Positions 17,154 through 26,415 of a DNA stretch of 42,380 bases are shown here, in pieces. The notes under the pieces are model-generated. The model saw nothing but the letters and a program-made list of their open reading frames with translations. It was not told the DNA's origin and ran no database searches. The stretch comes from Clostridium lacusfryxellense (GTDB taxonomy: Bacteria > Bacillota > Clostridia > Clostridiales > Clostridiaceae), in the NCBI RefSeq assembly GCF_018861735.1, contig NZ_JAHLEB010000046.1, forward strand, positions 1-42,380, in the 5' to 3' direction. The stretch's first letter is position 1; every line of letters begins with the position of its first letter. The position numbers and the translations under genes were made by a program.

Positions 17154-18665
17154 TTAGTCAGAAGCAGTGTTCCACCACTGTCTACCATCCTTTTCAATTA
17201 AATCTATTGCCGCTAGTGGACCCGCAGTTCCCGCCTTATAATTTGGATAATTTAATGCATTATTACTGTTTTCTATTCCCTTTTCAATACTTTCTATAAA
17301 TTTCCACGAATATTCGAGTTCATCCCACCTTGTAAACAAGGATGTATTATTTCTACTTGCTTCAAGTATTAACCGCTCATAAGCCTCTGGTGAATCATTC
17401 ACATACTTACAACTTTGGCAATAATCCAGTTCTACCTTTTCCATCTTAAACTCGTTACCAGGTTTTTTAGCATTAATGCGAAAGAAAAAGCCCTCTTCTG
17501 GCTGAATTTTTAAAACTAAGAGATTATGACCAATTTGATCAAATTCCTTATAATAATTAATTCCAGGAAGTTTTTTAAACTGAATAACAATTTCTGTACT
17601 TTTAGTATCCATTCTTTTCCCAGCTCTTATATATATAGGCACTCCACCAAAACGGAAATTATCAATATAAGTTTTAATGGCTATAAAAGTATCCGTATTT
17701 GAACTTGGCGACACATTTACTTCTTGCCTATATCCTACCATTTCCACATCATTAGATGTCCCTTCACCATATTGACCACGAACAATGTCCTCATTAAAAG
17801 ATTCCTGAGTAAATGGTCTAAGAGACCTTAAAACCTTAACCTTTTCATCTCTTATAGATTCTGGACTTAAATCTACAGGCGGCTCCATTGCAATCATAGT
17901 TAACATTTGCAATAAATGATTTTGAAGCATATCTTTTAATATACCAGCATTTTCATAATATCCGCCTCTATTTTCAACTCCTAAAAGCTCATTAGATGTA
18001 ATTTGAATATTATCTATATAGTTTGCATTCCATAGTGGTTCAAATAATGAATTTCCAAATCTGATTGCTAATATATTTTGAATCATTTCTTTCCCAAGAT
18101 AGTGATCTATTCTAAATATATCCTCTTCATGTATTAACTTTGATATATTATAATTTAAGGTTCTAGCTGTTTCTAAACTCGACCCAAAAGGCTTTTCTAC
18201 CATTATCCTCTGCCAACCAGTTGATTTTTTCAGCATGTCATTATTCTTCAAATTTCTAATTATCCCTTCGAAAAACTCAGGAGCAACTGCCAAATAATAT
18301 AACCTTTTTCCTCCTGTTAAATATTTAGTATCCATCTTTTCCAAAAATAAATCTAAATTTCTATACCCCTTATTATCTGAAGTAAAATCAAAATTTTTAT
18401 AAAAGATTCTTTTACTAAACTTATTCCATAACTTATCATTTAATGAAAACCTACAAAATTGTTTTGCTGATTCATACATTTCATCTCTATATTGCTGATT
18501 TGTTTTTTCTCGTCTTCCTATTGCCACGATTGTAAAGTTTTCTGGTAATCTCTCCTCATACATCAAACTAAATATAGCGGGAATGAGTTTTCGTTTCGTC
18601 AAATCACCAGTTCCGCCAAAAATTACAAATATACTAGAAAGATCTATATCTATATTTTTATCCAT
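17154..18665 (-). CDS. zwf: Glucose-6-phosphate 1-dehydrogenase
   Basis: Oxidises glucose 6-phosphate to 6-phosphogluconolactone with NADP+ (or NAD+), the first step of the oxidative pentose phosphate branch. The N-terminal nucleotide-binding loop is FGGTGDLTKRKLIPA (residues 16-30). The active-site signature is RIDHYLGKEM near residue 180, with the catalytic base His further along. The 503-residue length is normal, and the C-terminal AGPLAAIDLIEKDGRQWWN is typical. The ATG follows AAAGGAGAA. No gene for phosphogluconolactonase or 6-phosphogluconate dehydrogenase is next to it, which is unusual for an operonic zwf. Confidence 0.95.
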   Translation of the reverse strand: MDKNIDIDLSSIFVIFGGTGDLTKRKLIPAIFSLMYEERLPENFTIVAIGRREKTNQQYRDEMYESAKQFCRFSLNDKLWNKFSKRIFYKNFDFTSDNKGYRNLDLFLEKMDTKYLTGGKRLYYLAVAPEFFEGIIRNLKNNDMLKKSTGWQRIMVEKPFGSSLETARTLNYNISKLIHEEDIFRIDHYLGKEMIQNILAIRFGNSLFEPLWNANYIDNIQITSNELLGVENRGGYYENAGILKDMLQNHLLQMLTMIAMEPPVDLSPESIRDEKVKVLRSLRPFTQESFNEDIVRGQYGEGTSNDVEMVGYRQEVNVSPSSNTDTFIAIKTYIDNFRFGGVPIYIRAGKRMDTKSTEIVIQFKKLPGINYYKEFDQIGHNLLVLKIQPEEGFFFRINAKKPGNEFKMEKVELDYCQSCKYVNDSPEAYERLILEASRNNTSLFTRWDELEYSWKFIESIEKGIENSNNALNYPNYKAGTAGPLAAIDLIEKDGRQWWNTASD

Positions 18666-18761
18666 TCGAGGTTCTCCTTTCTAATAATTTATAAGAATAA
18701 TATACCACAAAATTACGAAATACGTATACCTTATTTTGTAAGCATTTTATCTAGAACATAT

Positions 18762-18770
18762 ATTATACCA
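18762..18770 (-). promoter_or_regulatory. Candidate extended -10 promoter of zwf
   Basis: Read on the minus strand, TGGTATAAT is an extended -10 element (TATAAT at 18762-18767) located between the aldolase terminator and zwf. The -35 region is poor. A second TGGTATATT lies nearer the gene. Confidence 0.35.
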
Positions 18771-18790
18771 TATCCATAATATCACAGTCT

Positions 18791-18831
18791 AAAAAAGCCA
18801 ACTTGTAAAAAGAAATTACAAGTTGGCTTTA
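18791..18831 (-). terminator. Terminator after the aldolase gene
   Basis: On the minus strand, AAGCCAACTTGTAA and its complement form a stem around TTTCTTT, followed by a T6 run at 18791-18796. It separates the glycyl-radical operon from zwf. Confidence 0.85.
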
Positions 18832-18839
18832 TTTATATC

Positions 18840-19520
18840 CTATAAGTCTACAATAGATACACCTTTTCCGAATACAGTTTCAAAATCTCCTGCAAAATCC
18901 TCAACAGCCTTATTAATTACTGGCATTTCAAGAGCAGCATGTAGTAGTGCTGGCTGAACTGTGGCTGTTTGAGCACCACATTCAAATGCCGAATTTACCT
19001 GCCCCATATTTTTAAAGCTTGCGGCGAGTATTATAGTTGAGTAATTATACTCTCTAATCATACTAGCAAAAGTTGTAATAACGTCTTGAGGATCAATATC
19101 CATGTTTTCCATACGGTTATAATATGGTGCTATAAAATCTGCACCAGCCTCCATTGCAAGTAATCCTTGCACCTTGGTATAAATTGCAGTTGCAGTAACC
19201 CCAACACCTTTTAATTTTAATCCCCTAATAGCTTTCAACCCTTGTTCAGTTACTGGAATCTTTATAAATACCTTATCATCAACATTTTTAATTATAGCCT
19301 CAGCTTCTGCCATCATGCCTTCATAATCCTTAGCGACTACTTGAATATGTAATGATTTATCCATTCCTATAATCTTTCTAATTTCTTTGAAGTGGTTAAA
19401 AAAATTAATTTTACCCTCTAGTTTAATAATGCTAGGGTTACTTGTAATTCCTACAATTTTGAAAAACTCACTATAGTGCTTAATATCATCTATATTAACT
19501 GTATCAAACATATACTCCAT
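18840..19520 (-). CDS. fsa: Fructose-6-phosphate-aldolase-like protein (small transaldolase family)
   Basis: A 226-residue Schiff-base aldolase of the FSA/TalC group. The catalytic lysine is in VFIKIPVTEQGLKAI near residue 87, and the GVGVTATAIYTKVQGLLA, APYYNRMEN and ILAASFKN stretches follow E. coli FsaA closely. FSA-type enzymes cleave fructose 6-phosphate or 1-deoxy analogues to glyceraldehyde 3-phosphate plus dihydroxyacetone or hydroxyacetone. It lies 20 bases after the glycyl-radical enzyme and ends in its own terminator, so it belongs to that operon and not to zwf. In E. coli fsaA also sits beside ybiW/ybiY. The protein starts at the first ATG, behind AAAAGGAG. Confidence 0.88.
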   Translation of the reverse strand: MEYMFDTVNIDDIKHYSEFFKIVGITSNPSIIKLEGKINFFNHFKEIRKIIGMDKSLHIQVVAKDYEGMMAEAEAIIKNVDDKVFIKIPVTEQGLKAIRGLKLKGVGVTATAIYTKVQGLLAMEAGADFIAPYYNRMENMDIDPQDVITTFASMIREYNYSTIILAASFKNMGQVNSAFECGAQTATVQPALLHAALEMPVINKAVEDFAGDFETVFGKGVSIVDL

Positions 19521-19540
19521 TTTTATAATCTCCTTTTATA

Positions 19541-21946
19541 CTATATTTTATGTTCTGTGCGCTCTATTATATCATCTTGAGTCTGTTTTGATAGTACATT
19601 AAAGAATGCACTATAACCTGCTACACGTACTATTAAATCACGATGATCATCTGGGTTGTTTTGTGCATCTATTAAAACTTCCCTCGATACAACATTATAC
19701 TGAACATGGAAACCATGTAACCTATTAAAGAATGTCCGCAGTAGCATTACAAGCTTCATCCTGTCTTCTTCTTTTTCAAGCATTTGAGGATTAACCTTTT
19801 GGTTTAGAAGCACTCCCCCTGTAATTTTATCAGTTGGTAATTTAGAAACTGATTTAAACACAGATGTAGGACCATTTTTATCCATTGCATGACTTGGAGA
19901 ACACCCTTCGGCAAGTGGAGTATGTGCCCGTCTTCCATCTGGCGTAGCTGTTGTTGAAGCTCCTTGTGGCACATTTGCAGATATCGAAGATGTTCCCGCA
20001 TAGTATATGCCTCCAATAGGTCCACGTCCGTACCGAGTGTTATGGTACTTGCTAATCTCATCAATATAAACACCATATGCATCTTTTAGCAATAGGTCAA
20101 TATAGTCTTCATCATTGCCATATTTAGGTGCACCATTTATTAAAGCATCTTGAATGCACTTTCCATCTACTCCTCCAAAGTCATTTATTAAAGCTTCCCA
20201 TAACTGCTTTGGAGTAAATAGTTTATCCTCAAATACACATTTTTTAATAGCGGCAAGAGAATCCCCTAAATTTGCTATACCAACTTGTAGCCCGCTTATA
20301 AAATCATAAACAGCGCCCCCCTCTTTCAGGGTTAATCCACGTTCAATGCAGTCATCAACCAAGGCAGAACATAATATATCCGCAGCATCTTGTTCTAGCA
20401 CAATATCTGCGCAGCTGTCAATAATAACACTATGACGTGTAAATTCACGGATTATTTTATCCCATGCTGCAAGCACCTCATCAAAGCTTTTCATATCCTT
20501 AAAGTGGCCAACTCCATCGCACACTTTAATCCCACTCTCAATATCAACACCATCATTTAATGCAATCATAAAACTCTTAACGAAATTTAAGAAACTCATC
20601 CCAGTGCAACGATAACCCCATTTCCCAGGAATAGCAACCTCAACGCATCCAATAGCGCTGTAATTATATGCATCTTCTTCCTTTACGCCCTTTTGAATAA
20701 AGCTTGGAATTATAATTTCATCATTATTAAAAGCTGGCATACCTGTACCTAATCGAACAACTTCTATACACTCCCTCATGAAGGCATCATCTAGTCCCCT
20801 ATGATAACGAACAGTCAAGTTAGGTTGTGGTAGCTTAACTTGTGCTACGCTTCGTAATATAAGATAAGATAGTGGATTAACAGCATCTCGCTTTAATGTT
20901 GTTTGTCCTCCCACCGTAACATTTTGATAAAGTGGACTACCAGCACTAAATTGAGTATGACTCCAAGAACGAATTTTATTGATGGTATAAGTTTTTATCC
21001 ATAAATTAGTTAATAGTTCACAAGCTGAGTCTTTTGTAACAATACCTAATCTCAGATCTTTTTCATAAAATGGATATAAAAACTGATCAATTCTACCATA
21101 AGATAACGAGTGACCGTTTGATTCAATTTGCAAACATAAATGTACTATCCACATCGATTGCAGCGCCTCATGTAAATTATCAGCCGGAGAATAAGGCACT
21201 TTACTTAAAATCTGCGCCATCTTTAAAAGTTCAGCTTTCCTTATATCATTTTGCTCAGATTTAGCCATAGCTAATGCTAAATCAACATAACGACCAGCAA
21301 AAGAAACCACAGCATCCAAAACAATTATAATACTTTGATAGAAATAAGATTTATTTAAGTTTTTACAATCAGTTAAATCTAACTTCTTAAGCTTTTCCTC
21401 TGCATGCGACTTATATTTAACTAAACCATACTTTAATATTTTTTCATAATTAACTGCGAGATGGGCATCTCCAGAAGTAATATTACCCTCAGCTTTAATA
21501 ATTCCTAAATCATAAAACACCTTACTAGTGGGCGGCATAGCAGCAAGTCCACGATCTTTTAATGTGTTGTGCTCCCAGTACGGTGCAATATCTCTTAAAT
21601 CTTGTTTACTTTTCTGCGTTATATAAAAACGATCTCCATCACGTTTATCAAACTCATCAAGCTCATCAATAACCCAATCCATTGCGTATTCAGGAAATAT
21701 TGGGGCACTTCGATTAGACGATGCTTGATTTCCTGCAATTAGTGTTTGAGGCTCAATATATATGCTCATGTTTTTAAGAACATTTTCAAGCATTAAAGCC
21801 CTTCGCACAACCATCGGTTTATCAGCATGTAATTTGTAACTCTGAGTAGCAAGTTTTGCACGCTCGGTGCATACCATAGGTTTTGCATTTAATAAATCAT
21901 TCCTAAATTCTTTCATTCTTGTACTTAATTCACCAAAATAGCTCAT
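19541..21946 (-). CDS. Glycyl-radical enzyme, YbiW-like subgroup
   Basis: Anaerobic radical enzyme of 801 residues from the pyruvate-formate-lyase superfamily. The thiyl cysteine and catalytic glutamate are in GCVEVAIPGKWGYRC (Cys434, Glu436). The radical site is RVAGYSA with the glycyl residue at about 777, near the C-terminus as usual. A single active-site Cys followed by Val-Glu places it with the dehydratase/lyase branch (glycerol dehydratase, PflD/YbiW type), not true pyruvate formate-lyase, which has Cys-Cys. The segment around Cys434 and GHFKDMKSFDEVLAAWD resembles E. coli YbiW. I recall recent work assigning YbiW to 1,5-anhydroglucitol 6-phosphate, but treat that as unverified. The ATG follows AAAGGAGAA. 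Confidence 0.88.
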   Translation of the reverse strand: MSYFGELSTRMKEFRNDLLNAKPMVCTERAKLATQSYKLHADKPMVVRRALMLENVLKNMSIYIEPQTLIAGNQASSNRSAPIFPEYAMDWVIDELDEFDKRDGDRFYITQKSKQDLRDIAPYWEHNTLKDRGLAAMPPTSKVFYDLGIIKAEGNITSGDAHLAVNYEKILKYGLVKYKSHAEEKLKKLDLTDCKNLNKSYFYQSIIIVLDAVVSFAGRYVDLALAMAKSEQNDIRKAELLKMAQILSKVPYSPADNLHEALQSMWIVHLCLQIESNGHSLSYGRIDQFLYPFYEKDLRLGIVTKDSACELLTNLWIKTYTINKIRSWSHTQFSAGSPLYQNVTVGGQTTLKRDAVNPLSYLILRSVAQVKLPQPNLTVRYHRGLDDAFMRECIEVVRLGTGMPAFNNDEIIIPSFIQKGVKEEDAYNYSAIGCVEVAIPGKWGYRCTGMSFLNFVKSFMIALNDGVDIESGIKVCDGVGHFKDMKSFDEVLAAWDKIIREFTRHSVIIDSCADIVLEQDAADILCSALVDDCIERGLTLKEGGAVYDFISGLQVGIANLGDSLAAIKKCVFEDKLFTPKQLWEALINDFGGVDGKCIQDALINGAPKYGNDEDYIDLLLKDAYGVYIDEISKYHNTRYGRGPIGGIYYAGTSSISANVPQGASTTATPDGRRAHTPLAEGCSPSHAMDKNGPTSVFKSVSKLPTDKITGGVLLNQKVNPQMLEKEEDRMKLVMLLRTFFNRLHGFHVQYNVVSREVLIDAQNNPDDHRDLIVRVAGYSAFFNVLSKQTQDDIIERTEHKI

Positions 21947-21964
21947 TTAACTTTTCTCCTTTTA

Positions 21965-22711
21965 TCACACCATCTTTACATCTATATTATCTTTTACTAG
22001 TAAATTTGTTATTTCGCCTGGTATTTTACTATCAGTAACAATCATAGCAACTTCTTTAGTATTGAATTGGAAAGCTACGCCCTGCTTAGAAAATTTTGTA
22101 GATTCAGTTAGAACAATAACTTTATTTGCATTTTCAGCCATCGCACGTGCAATTTCGGTCCTCATATGGTTTTTTCCTGTAAATCCCAATTTAGCAGTAA
22201 ATCCATCTGTGCCAACAAAAAGCTTATCCACATAGAAGTTATCTATACATTTACGCGCAATGGGACCAACAACAACCTGACTCTCCGCCTGGTAATCACC
22301 TCCAAGCAAAACTATCTTTGCAAAAGGGCATTCTCTAATGTATGATGCTATAAATGCAGAGTTTGTTATTATGGTAACGTCACGCTTATTTGTAGCAAGC
22401 TCCTTAGCAAGTAATGCGCAACAGGACCCTGATTCAATCATAACCGTTTCACCATTTTCAACTATTTTTGCAGCTTCAATTGCAATTTTACTTTTCACAT
22501 CGTAATTAAATGCCAAACGGTTACTAATATCATCACTACTGACCATTACGGCAAACCCATGCTCTCTTTTTAGAAAGCCTTTCTCTTCAAGAAGTGCCAA
22601 ATCCTTGCGAATTGTAACTTGCGAAACCTCTAGTGAACTTGATAGTAAAGTGACCTCAATACGTCCCTCTTTATTTACAATTTCTAATAATTTCGTGTGT
22701 CTTTTATTCAT
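21965..22711 (-). CDS. DeoR-family transcriptional regulator of the radical-enzyme operon
   Basis: A 248-residue sugar-phosphate-sensing repressor. The N-terminal winged helix-turn-helix (residues 1-55) contains VSQVTIRKDLALLEEKGFLKR, seen here across residues 29-49. The C-terminal DeoRC sensor domain carries the conserved VMIESGSC and FVGTDGF elements, which bind phosphorylated sugars in relatives. It is the first gene of the regulator-radical enzyme-aldolase operon (18-base gap to the next gene) and is divergent from the activase. It probably binds the CGAATGAAA repeats in the shared region, repressing both directions until a sugar phosphate is present. Confidence 0.88.
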   Translation of the reverse strand: MNKRHTKLLEIVNKEGRIEVTLLSSSLEVSQVTIRKDLALLEEKGFLKREHGFAVMVSSDDISNRLAFNYDVKSKIAIEAAKIVENGETVMIESGSCCALLAKELATNKRDVTIITNSAFIASYIRECPFAKIVLLGGDYQAESQVVVGPIARKCIDNFYVDKLFVGTDGFTAKLGFTGKNHMRTEIARAMAENANKVIVLTESTKFSKQGVAFQFNTKEVAMIVTDSKIPGEITNLLVKDNIDVKMV

Positions 22712-22763
22712 GATGATCTCCCTTCCTTATCAATTATTATCAGAATTATATCACAATAAATTT

Positions 22764-22862
22764 CGAAATGAAAGGAATTAGTTTCGAATGAAATTAAATT
22801 TCTTATGTTCATAACTTAATTATACTAACATCATCAAATAAGTCAACAATAAGTTTCATTCG
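22764..22862. promoter_or_regulatory. Candidate DeoR operator repeats and deoR promoter
   Basis: Three related elements occur: CGAAATGAAA (22764-22773), CGAATGAAA (22785-22793) and its inverse TTTCATTCG (22854-22862). The minus-strand promoter lies between them: -35 TTGACT (22841-22846) and -10 TATAAT (22819-22824), 16 bases apart. The outer copy abuts the -35 box and the other two are downstream of the start point, a layout suited to repression by looping. The assignment to this DeoR protein is inference. Confidence 0.55.
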
Positions 22863-22919
22863 TAATTAAAATAGTTTTTAATGAAGCATTTTCTTTACTT
22901 TAAAATATGTTTATGCTAC

Positions 22920-22925
22920 TATAAT
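22920..22925 (+). promoter_or_regulatory. Candidate -10 box of the activase gene
   Basis: TATAAT at 22920-22925 lies 45 bases before the activase ATG. The upstream region has no good -35, so an activator or weak promoter is possible. Confidence 0.35.
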
Positions 22926-22969
22926 TTTATCTAAGTAAATTAAAAAAATAAAACATATAGGAGTTTTGA

Positions 22970-23755
22970 ATGAATAATTTAACCGCTTGTATATTTAATA
23001 TACAAAAATATAGCATTCACGATGGACCAGGTATTCGAACTGTAGTATTTTTTAAAGGTTGCCCATTAAAATGCCTTTGGTGTAGTAACCCTGAGTCACA
23101 ATATGTAGGTCCTGAGGTATCCTTTGATCAGGAGGCTCAACCAAAGTCAGCACTTACCATTATTGGAGACACCAGAAATCTAAGTTACATAATGAGTGAA
23201 GTTATGAAAGATAAAGACTTTTATGATGAGTCGGGTGGTGGTGTTACTTTATCTGGAGGAGAGGCTATGCTTCAATATGAATTTGCTATAGCTTTACTAA
23301 AACAATTTAAAGATTGTGGCATTCATACTGCATGTGAAACCACGGGATACGCCACGCAAGAAATTTTTCAAACTTTTATTGAAAATGTTGATTTAATATT
23401 ATTTGATATAAAACATTATGACAGCCAAAAACATTATGAATATACCAATGTCTATAACGAAAAAATTATTCAAAACTTAAAAACTGCAATTAGACAAGGC
23501 ACGGATGTTATTGTACGTATCCCTGTGATACCTGGCATAAATAGCAGTTTGAAAGATGCACAAGGTTTTTGTGATTTATTAAAAGCGGCAGGTGCCACAA
23601 AAGTAAATCTATTACCATTTCATCAATTTGGGCAAAAAAAATACTCCTTATTAAATAAGGAGTACAAGTTTAAAGATGTTGCACAATTACATGAAGAAGA
23701 TTTAATAAACTATAAAGAAATATTCAAACAAAACGGGTTAAATTGCACTATATAA
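22970..23755 (+). CDS. Glycyl-radical enzyme activating enzyme (radical SAM)
   Basis: Makes the glycyl radical on the partner enzyme using S-adenosylmethionine and a [4Fe-4S] cluster held by C31-x3-C35-x2-C38 (CPLKCLWC). The N-terminal SIHDGPGIRTVVFFKG is the standard activase signature, and SGGEAMLQ and later VDLILFDIKHYD match the family. At 261 residues it is shorter than most activases of non-PFL enzymes: the two-cluster ferredoxin insert that normally follows residue 45 is missing, leaving PEVSFDQEAQPKSA with no cysteines. It is divergent from the regulator gene, with a TAGGAG site before the ATG. Confidence 0.9.
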   Translation: MNNLTACIFNIQKYSIHDGPGIRTVVFFKGCPLKCLWCSNPESQYVGPEVSFDQEAQPKSALTIIGDTRNLSYIMSEVMKDKDFYDESGGGVTLSGGEAMLQYEFAIALLKQFKDCGIHTACETTGYATQEIFQTFIENVDLILFDIKHYDSQKHYEYTNVYNEKIIQNLKTAIRQGTDVIVRIPVIPGINSSLKDAQGFCDLLKAAGATKVNLLPFHQFGQKKYSLLNKEYKFKDVAQLHEEDLINYKEIFKQNGLNCTI

Positions 23756-23858
23756 TTTAGCTTGTTTTTTATTCCAGTTTGTTTCATTTAAATCAGGGAA
23801 TACTATTTATAAAAAGATAGCTTGGTAAGATGAAATATAACTAGGAGGATATGAAATT

Positions 23859-25241
23859 ATGGTAAATTCAAAATCAGATTTACAGAAATTTTCAATTATT
23901 ATGTTATTACTAATTACTGTTGCAATCACAATTGGCTGCATGGTAAAACTCAATACAGACTTCCAAAGCATAGAAACATCTACTCTTAATAATGATGATT
24001 TAAAGGATATATCTAGTACAGGTAATATAAATATCGTGGTAATACGAAAAAATGAATTACTTTCAGTATCGTTAAATGGTAAAAATATCACATTAGATAG
24101 TGGTGGTTCCTTTTCACGTCCTCTCATATCTCCTAATAAAAAATATGTTTCATATATTAAGGATAAAAACTTGTATATAACAACGGATAAACATGAGCAT
24201 ATAAAAGTAGCTCATAATCCTATTGATTTATCATTTGCATTGCAGTTATCTTTTGCATGGAAAGATGAAAATACTTTGTTATATTCCCCAACCTCTGGTG
24301 GCTTATATAGTTTTGATGTAGTAAATAAAATAAGCAAACCTTATTTAGCAAATAAATATAATTACCAAAACATTACCTTAGACGTTACAGGGGGAATATA
24401 CGCAGAGCAGTACCTGTATTATAAAAAGAATAACTCTTATTTTATTAATGATTACGGAGTACTATTCTTTAATCCAGTATCAAAAGAAGAAAAAATAGTT
24501 ATAAAATCAATCCCAAATAAAATGGATACAGGTGGTGATTTAGGGATGTACCCTATCATAAGTGGAATATCAAATGATTATAAGTATTTGTATGTTTGGA
24601 AGCACCCACATTCAGGTTCTATCGCAGCAGATGGAGTTCCACTTGCTGTATATGATATCTTGAATAATAAATTGATAGAATATGAAAATCCAAATATAAT
24701 ATCACTAGCTTATAAAGACAATATATCCCCAAACCCTAAAAACAGCAGATTTTTAGCATTAGTCTCAGGGGAAGGTAGATTTATGGGTAATAATAAACAT
24801 CTAATTATTTTGAATATCTTAACTGGTAAATTTCAGTCCATACCACCAAAGGAATATGCATTTATGACCCCCAATTACTCTGGAGATGGAAAAACGATTC
24901 TATATGCTTCTTCTAAAGAAGCATCATATGCACCTGGAAATATAGCTCAATGGCTTTTAAGTGGTAATCACCATATTTTTAGTATTGATACAACTACAAA
25001 ACAAATAATACAGCTTACAAGTAACTCAAATTATTTTGATTTTTCTCCGATTTATGTAAATAACAAAGACATGATATTTTTTCGAAGTGATAAAACTGAA
25101 AATGTGTCCCTCTGGAAATCTGTTAATGGTCAAGAAACAATGCTAACAGATGGAATAATATTCTACAATGATATGGATTTTCCCGTGCAAAACTATTATG
25201 GACATTTTAACACTACATTATTTACTGATATAAAATATTAA
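23859..25241 (+). CDS. Exported TolB-like beta-propeller protein
   Basis: A 460-residue protein with an N-terminal hydrophobic stretch (residues 13-27) ending in TIGC, a weak lipobox, so it is probably a lipoprotein or membrane-anchored outside the cell. The rest is a series of WD40-like/PD40 strands typical of TolB propellers, such as ISPNKKYVSYIKDKNLYI (near 87), YSGDGKTILYASS (near 345) and FSPIYVNNKDMIFFRSD (near 393). No enzyme motif is visible. It follows the activase by 103 bases with no terminator between, but has its own AGGAGG site, and its AT-rich upstream region may hold a promoter. The ligand and role are unknown. Confidence 0.65.
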   Translation: MVNSKSDLQKFSIIMLLLITVAITIGCMVKLNTDFQSIETSTLNNDDLKDISSTGNINIVVIRKNELLSVSLNGKNITLDSGGSFSRPLISPNKKYVSYIKDKNLYITTDKHEHIKVAHNPIDLSFALQLSFAWKDENTLLYSPTSGGLYSFDVVNKISKPYLANKYNYQNITLDVTGGIYAEQYLYYKKNNSYFINDYGVLFFNPVSKEEKIVIKSIPNKMDTGGDLGMYPIISGISNDYKYLYVWKHPHSGSIAADGVPLAVYDILNNKLIEYENPNIISLAYKDNISPNPKNSRFLALVSGEGRFMGNNKHLIILNILTGKFQSIPPKEYAFMTPNYSGDGKTILYASSKEASYAPGNIAQWLLSGNHHIFSIDTTTKQIIQLTSNSNYFDFSPIYVNNKDMIFFRSDKTENVSLWKSVNGQETMLTDGIIFYNDMDFPVQNYYGHFNTTLFTDIKY

Positions 25242-25264
25242 TTTAAGACTCTATATATGAAACA

Positions 25265-25312
25265 AAAAACATTAAAGACTTCATATGTTATAATTAAGTC
25301 TTTAATGTTTTT
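25265..25312. terminator. Bidirectional terminator between propeller gene and mltG
   Basis: A perfect 17-bp stem (25265-25281 and 25296-25312, core CATTAAAGACTT) with a 14-base loop and A/T flanks lies between convergent genes. Confidence 0.85.
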
Positions 25313-25317
25313 AAATA

Positions 25318-26322
25318 TTATTTAATGTATTTATTTTCATTTATTAAGTGTTCATTATAAGTTTTACTGAATACATGTTTATTTCCATTTGCTAAGTAAT
25401 ATAAATAATCATTTTTTTGAGGATATAGTGCGGCTTCTATTGAAGCTTTCCCTGGTGATGATATTGGTCCTGGTGGCAACCCCTTATATAAGTATGTATT
25501 GTATTTCGACTTAATCTTAAGATCATTATAATATACCTTGTCAAGACTCTTTTCTCCTCTTGTCTTTGCATAAATAACTGCTGCATCCACTTGAAGTAGC
25601 ATTCCTTTTTTGAGCCTGTTATAAATAACTCCAGATATTATACTTTTCTCGCTATCATTTGCTGTTTCTTTTTCAATTAGTGAAGCTATAGTTATAACCT
25701 CATTAACATCTAACCCTAATTCTTTAGCTCGAGCCTTATTTTTATCTGAAAAAACCATTTTAAATCTATTTACCATTATATTTATAATCTCTTCTTTAGT
25801 ACTTCCGTTAAGTATAAAATAGGTATCTGGAAACAAATACCCCTCTAAATCATAATAAACGTCTTTTTGGTTAAGTAGTAAAGTATTTGTTTTTAAAACA
25901 TCAAGTTTTTCATTTAATACATCTTGTGTTTTTACAATATTACTTTTTTCAAGAATAGTACCAATTTGATATAACGTATATCCCTCAGGTATAGTTATAA
26001 TAGTAAAGTCTGATTTCCCGTTCTTAAACCTTGTAATAAGATCATTTAAATTTGTTCTAGGATTTATTATATAATTCCCTGCCTTAACGCTTTCCTTAAG
26101 TCCCTTTTTATTGGCATGATATATAAATGTACCCTCATCTTTTATTATATTTTTTTCTTGTAGCTGCTTTGCTACTTGCTCAATTGTTTGACTTTTCTTA
26201 AATATAATATTAATATCACAAGCATTTATTGTTGTTATATGCTTATAATACAAATAACCGCTTCCTAATATTACCCCACATAAAATCACTGCAATTGTAA
26301 CCACTAACGTTCTTTTTCGCAC
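25318..26322 (-). CDS. mltG: Endolytic murein transglycosylase MltG
   Basis: Membrane-anchored glycan-strand terminase that cuts nascent peptidoglycan. An N-terminal membrane helix lies at about residues 8-24. A LysM-like part follows, then the YceG/MltG catalytic region with ITIASLIEKETAN (the catalytic Glu in this stretch), GVIYNRLKKGMLLQ, LYKGLPPGPISSPGKASIEAA and a C-terminal NEHLINE element, all standard. The frame opens with TTG at 26346, but GTG at 26322 sits eight bases behind GGAG and gives 334 residues beginning with a positively charged MRKRT before the helix, which is the expected topology. Confidence 0.93.
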   Translation of the reverse strand: MRKRTLVVTIAVILCGVILGSGYLYYKHITTINACDINIIFKKSQTIEQVAKQLQEKNIIKDEGTFIYHANKKGLKESVKAGNYIINPRTNLNDLITRFKNGKSDFTIITIPEGYTLYQIGTILEKSNIVKTQDVLNEKLDVLKTNTLLLNQKDVYYDLEGYLFPDTYFILNGSTKEEIINIMVNRFKMVFSDKNKARAKELGLDVNEVITIASLIEKETANDSEKSIISGVIYNRLKKGMLLQVDAAVIYAKTRGEKSLDKVYYNDLKIKSKYNTYLYKGLPPGPISSPGKASIEAALYPQKNDYLYYLANGNKHVFSKTYNEHLINENKYIK

Positions 26323-26415
26323 ATTATCAACTCCGTATATTAGCAATAAATAAATACGATTTATTTACTCTTTACTATTTTTAAATTTAGTTAATTTTCT
26401 ATTACCTTTTCATCC

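Noticed and set aside
19804-20082. Second minus-strand frame inside the glycyl-radical gene
   Set aside because: It overlaps a strongly conserved coding region in another frame and has no recognisable product.
19541-21946. True pyruvate formate-lyase
   Set aside because: The active site has GCVE with one cysteine, whereas PFL has adjacent cysteines, and an FSA-like gene is adjacent.
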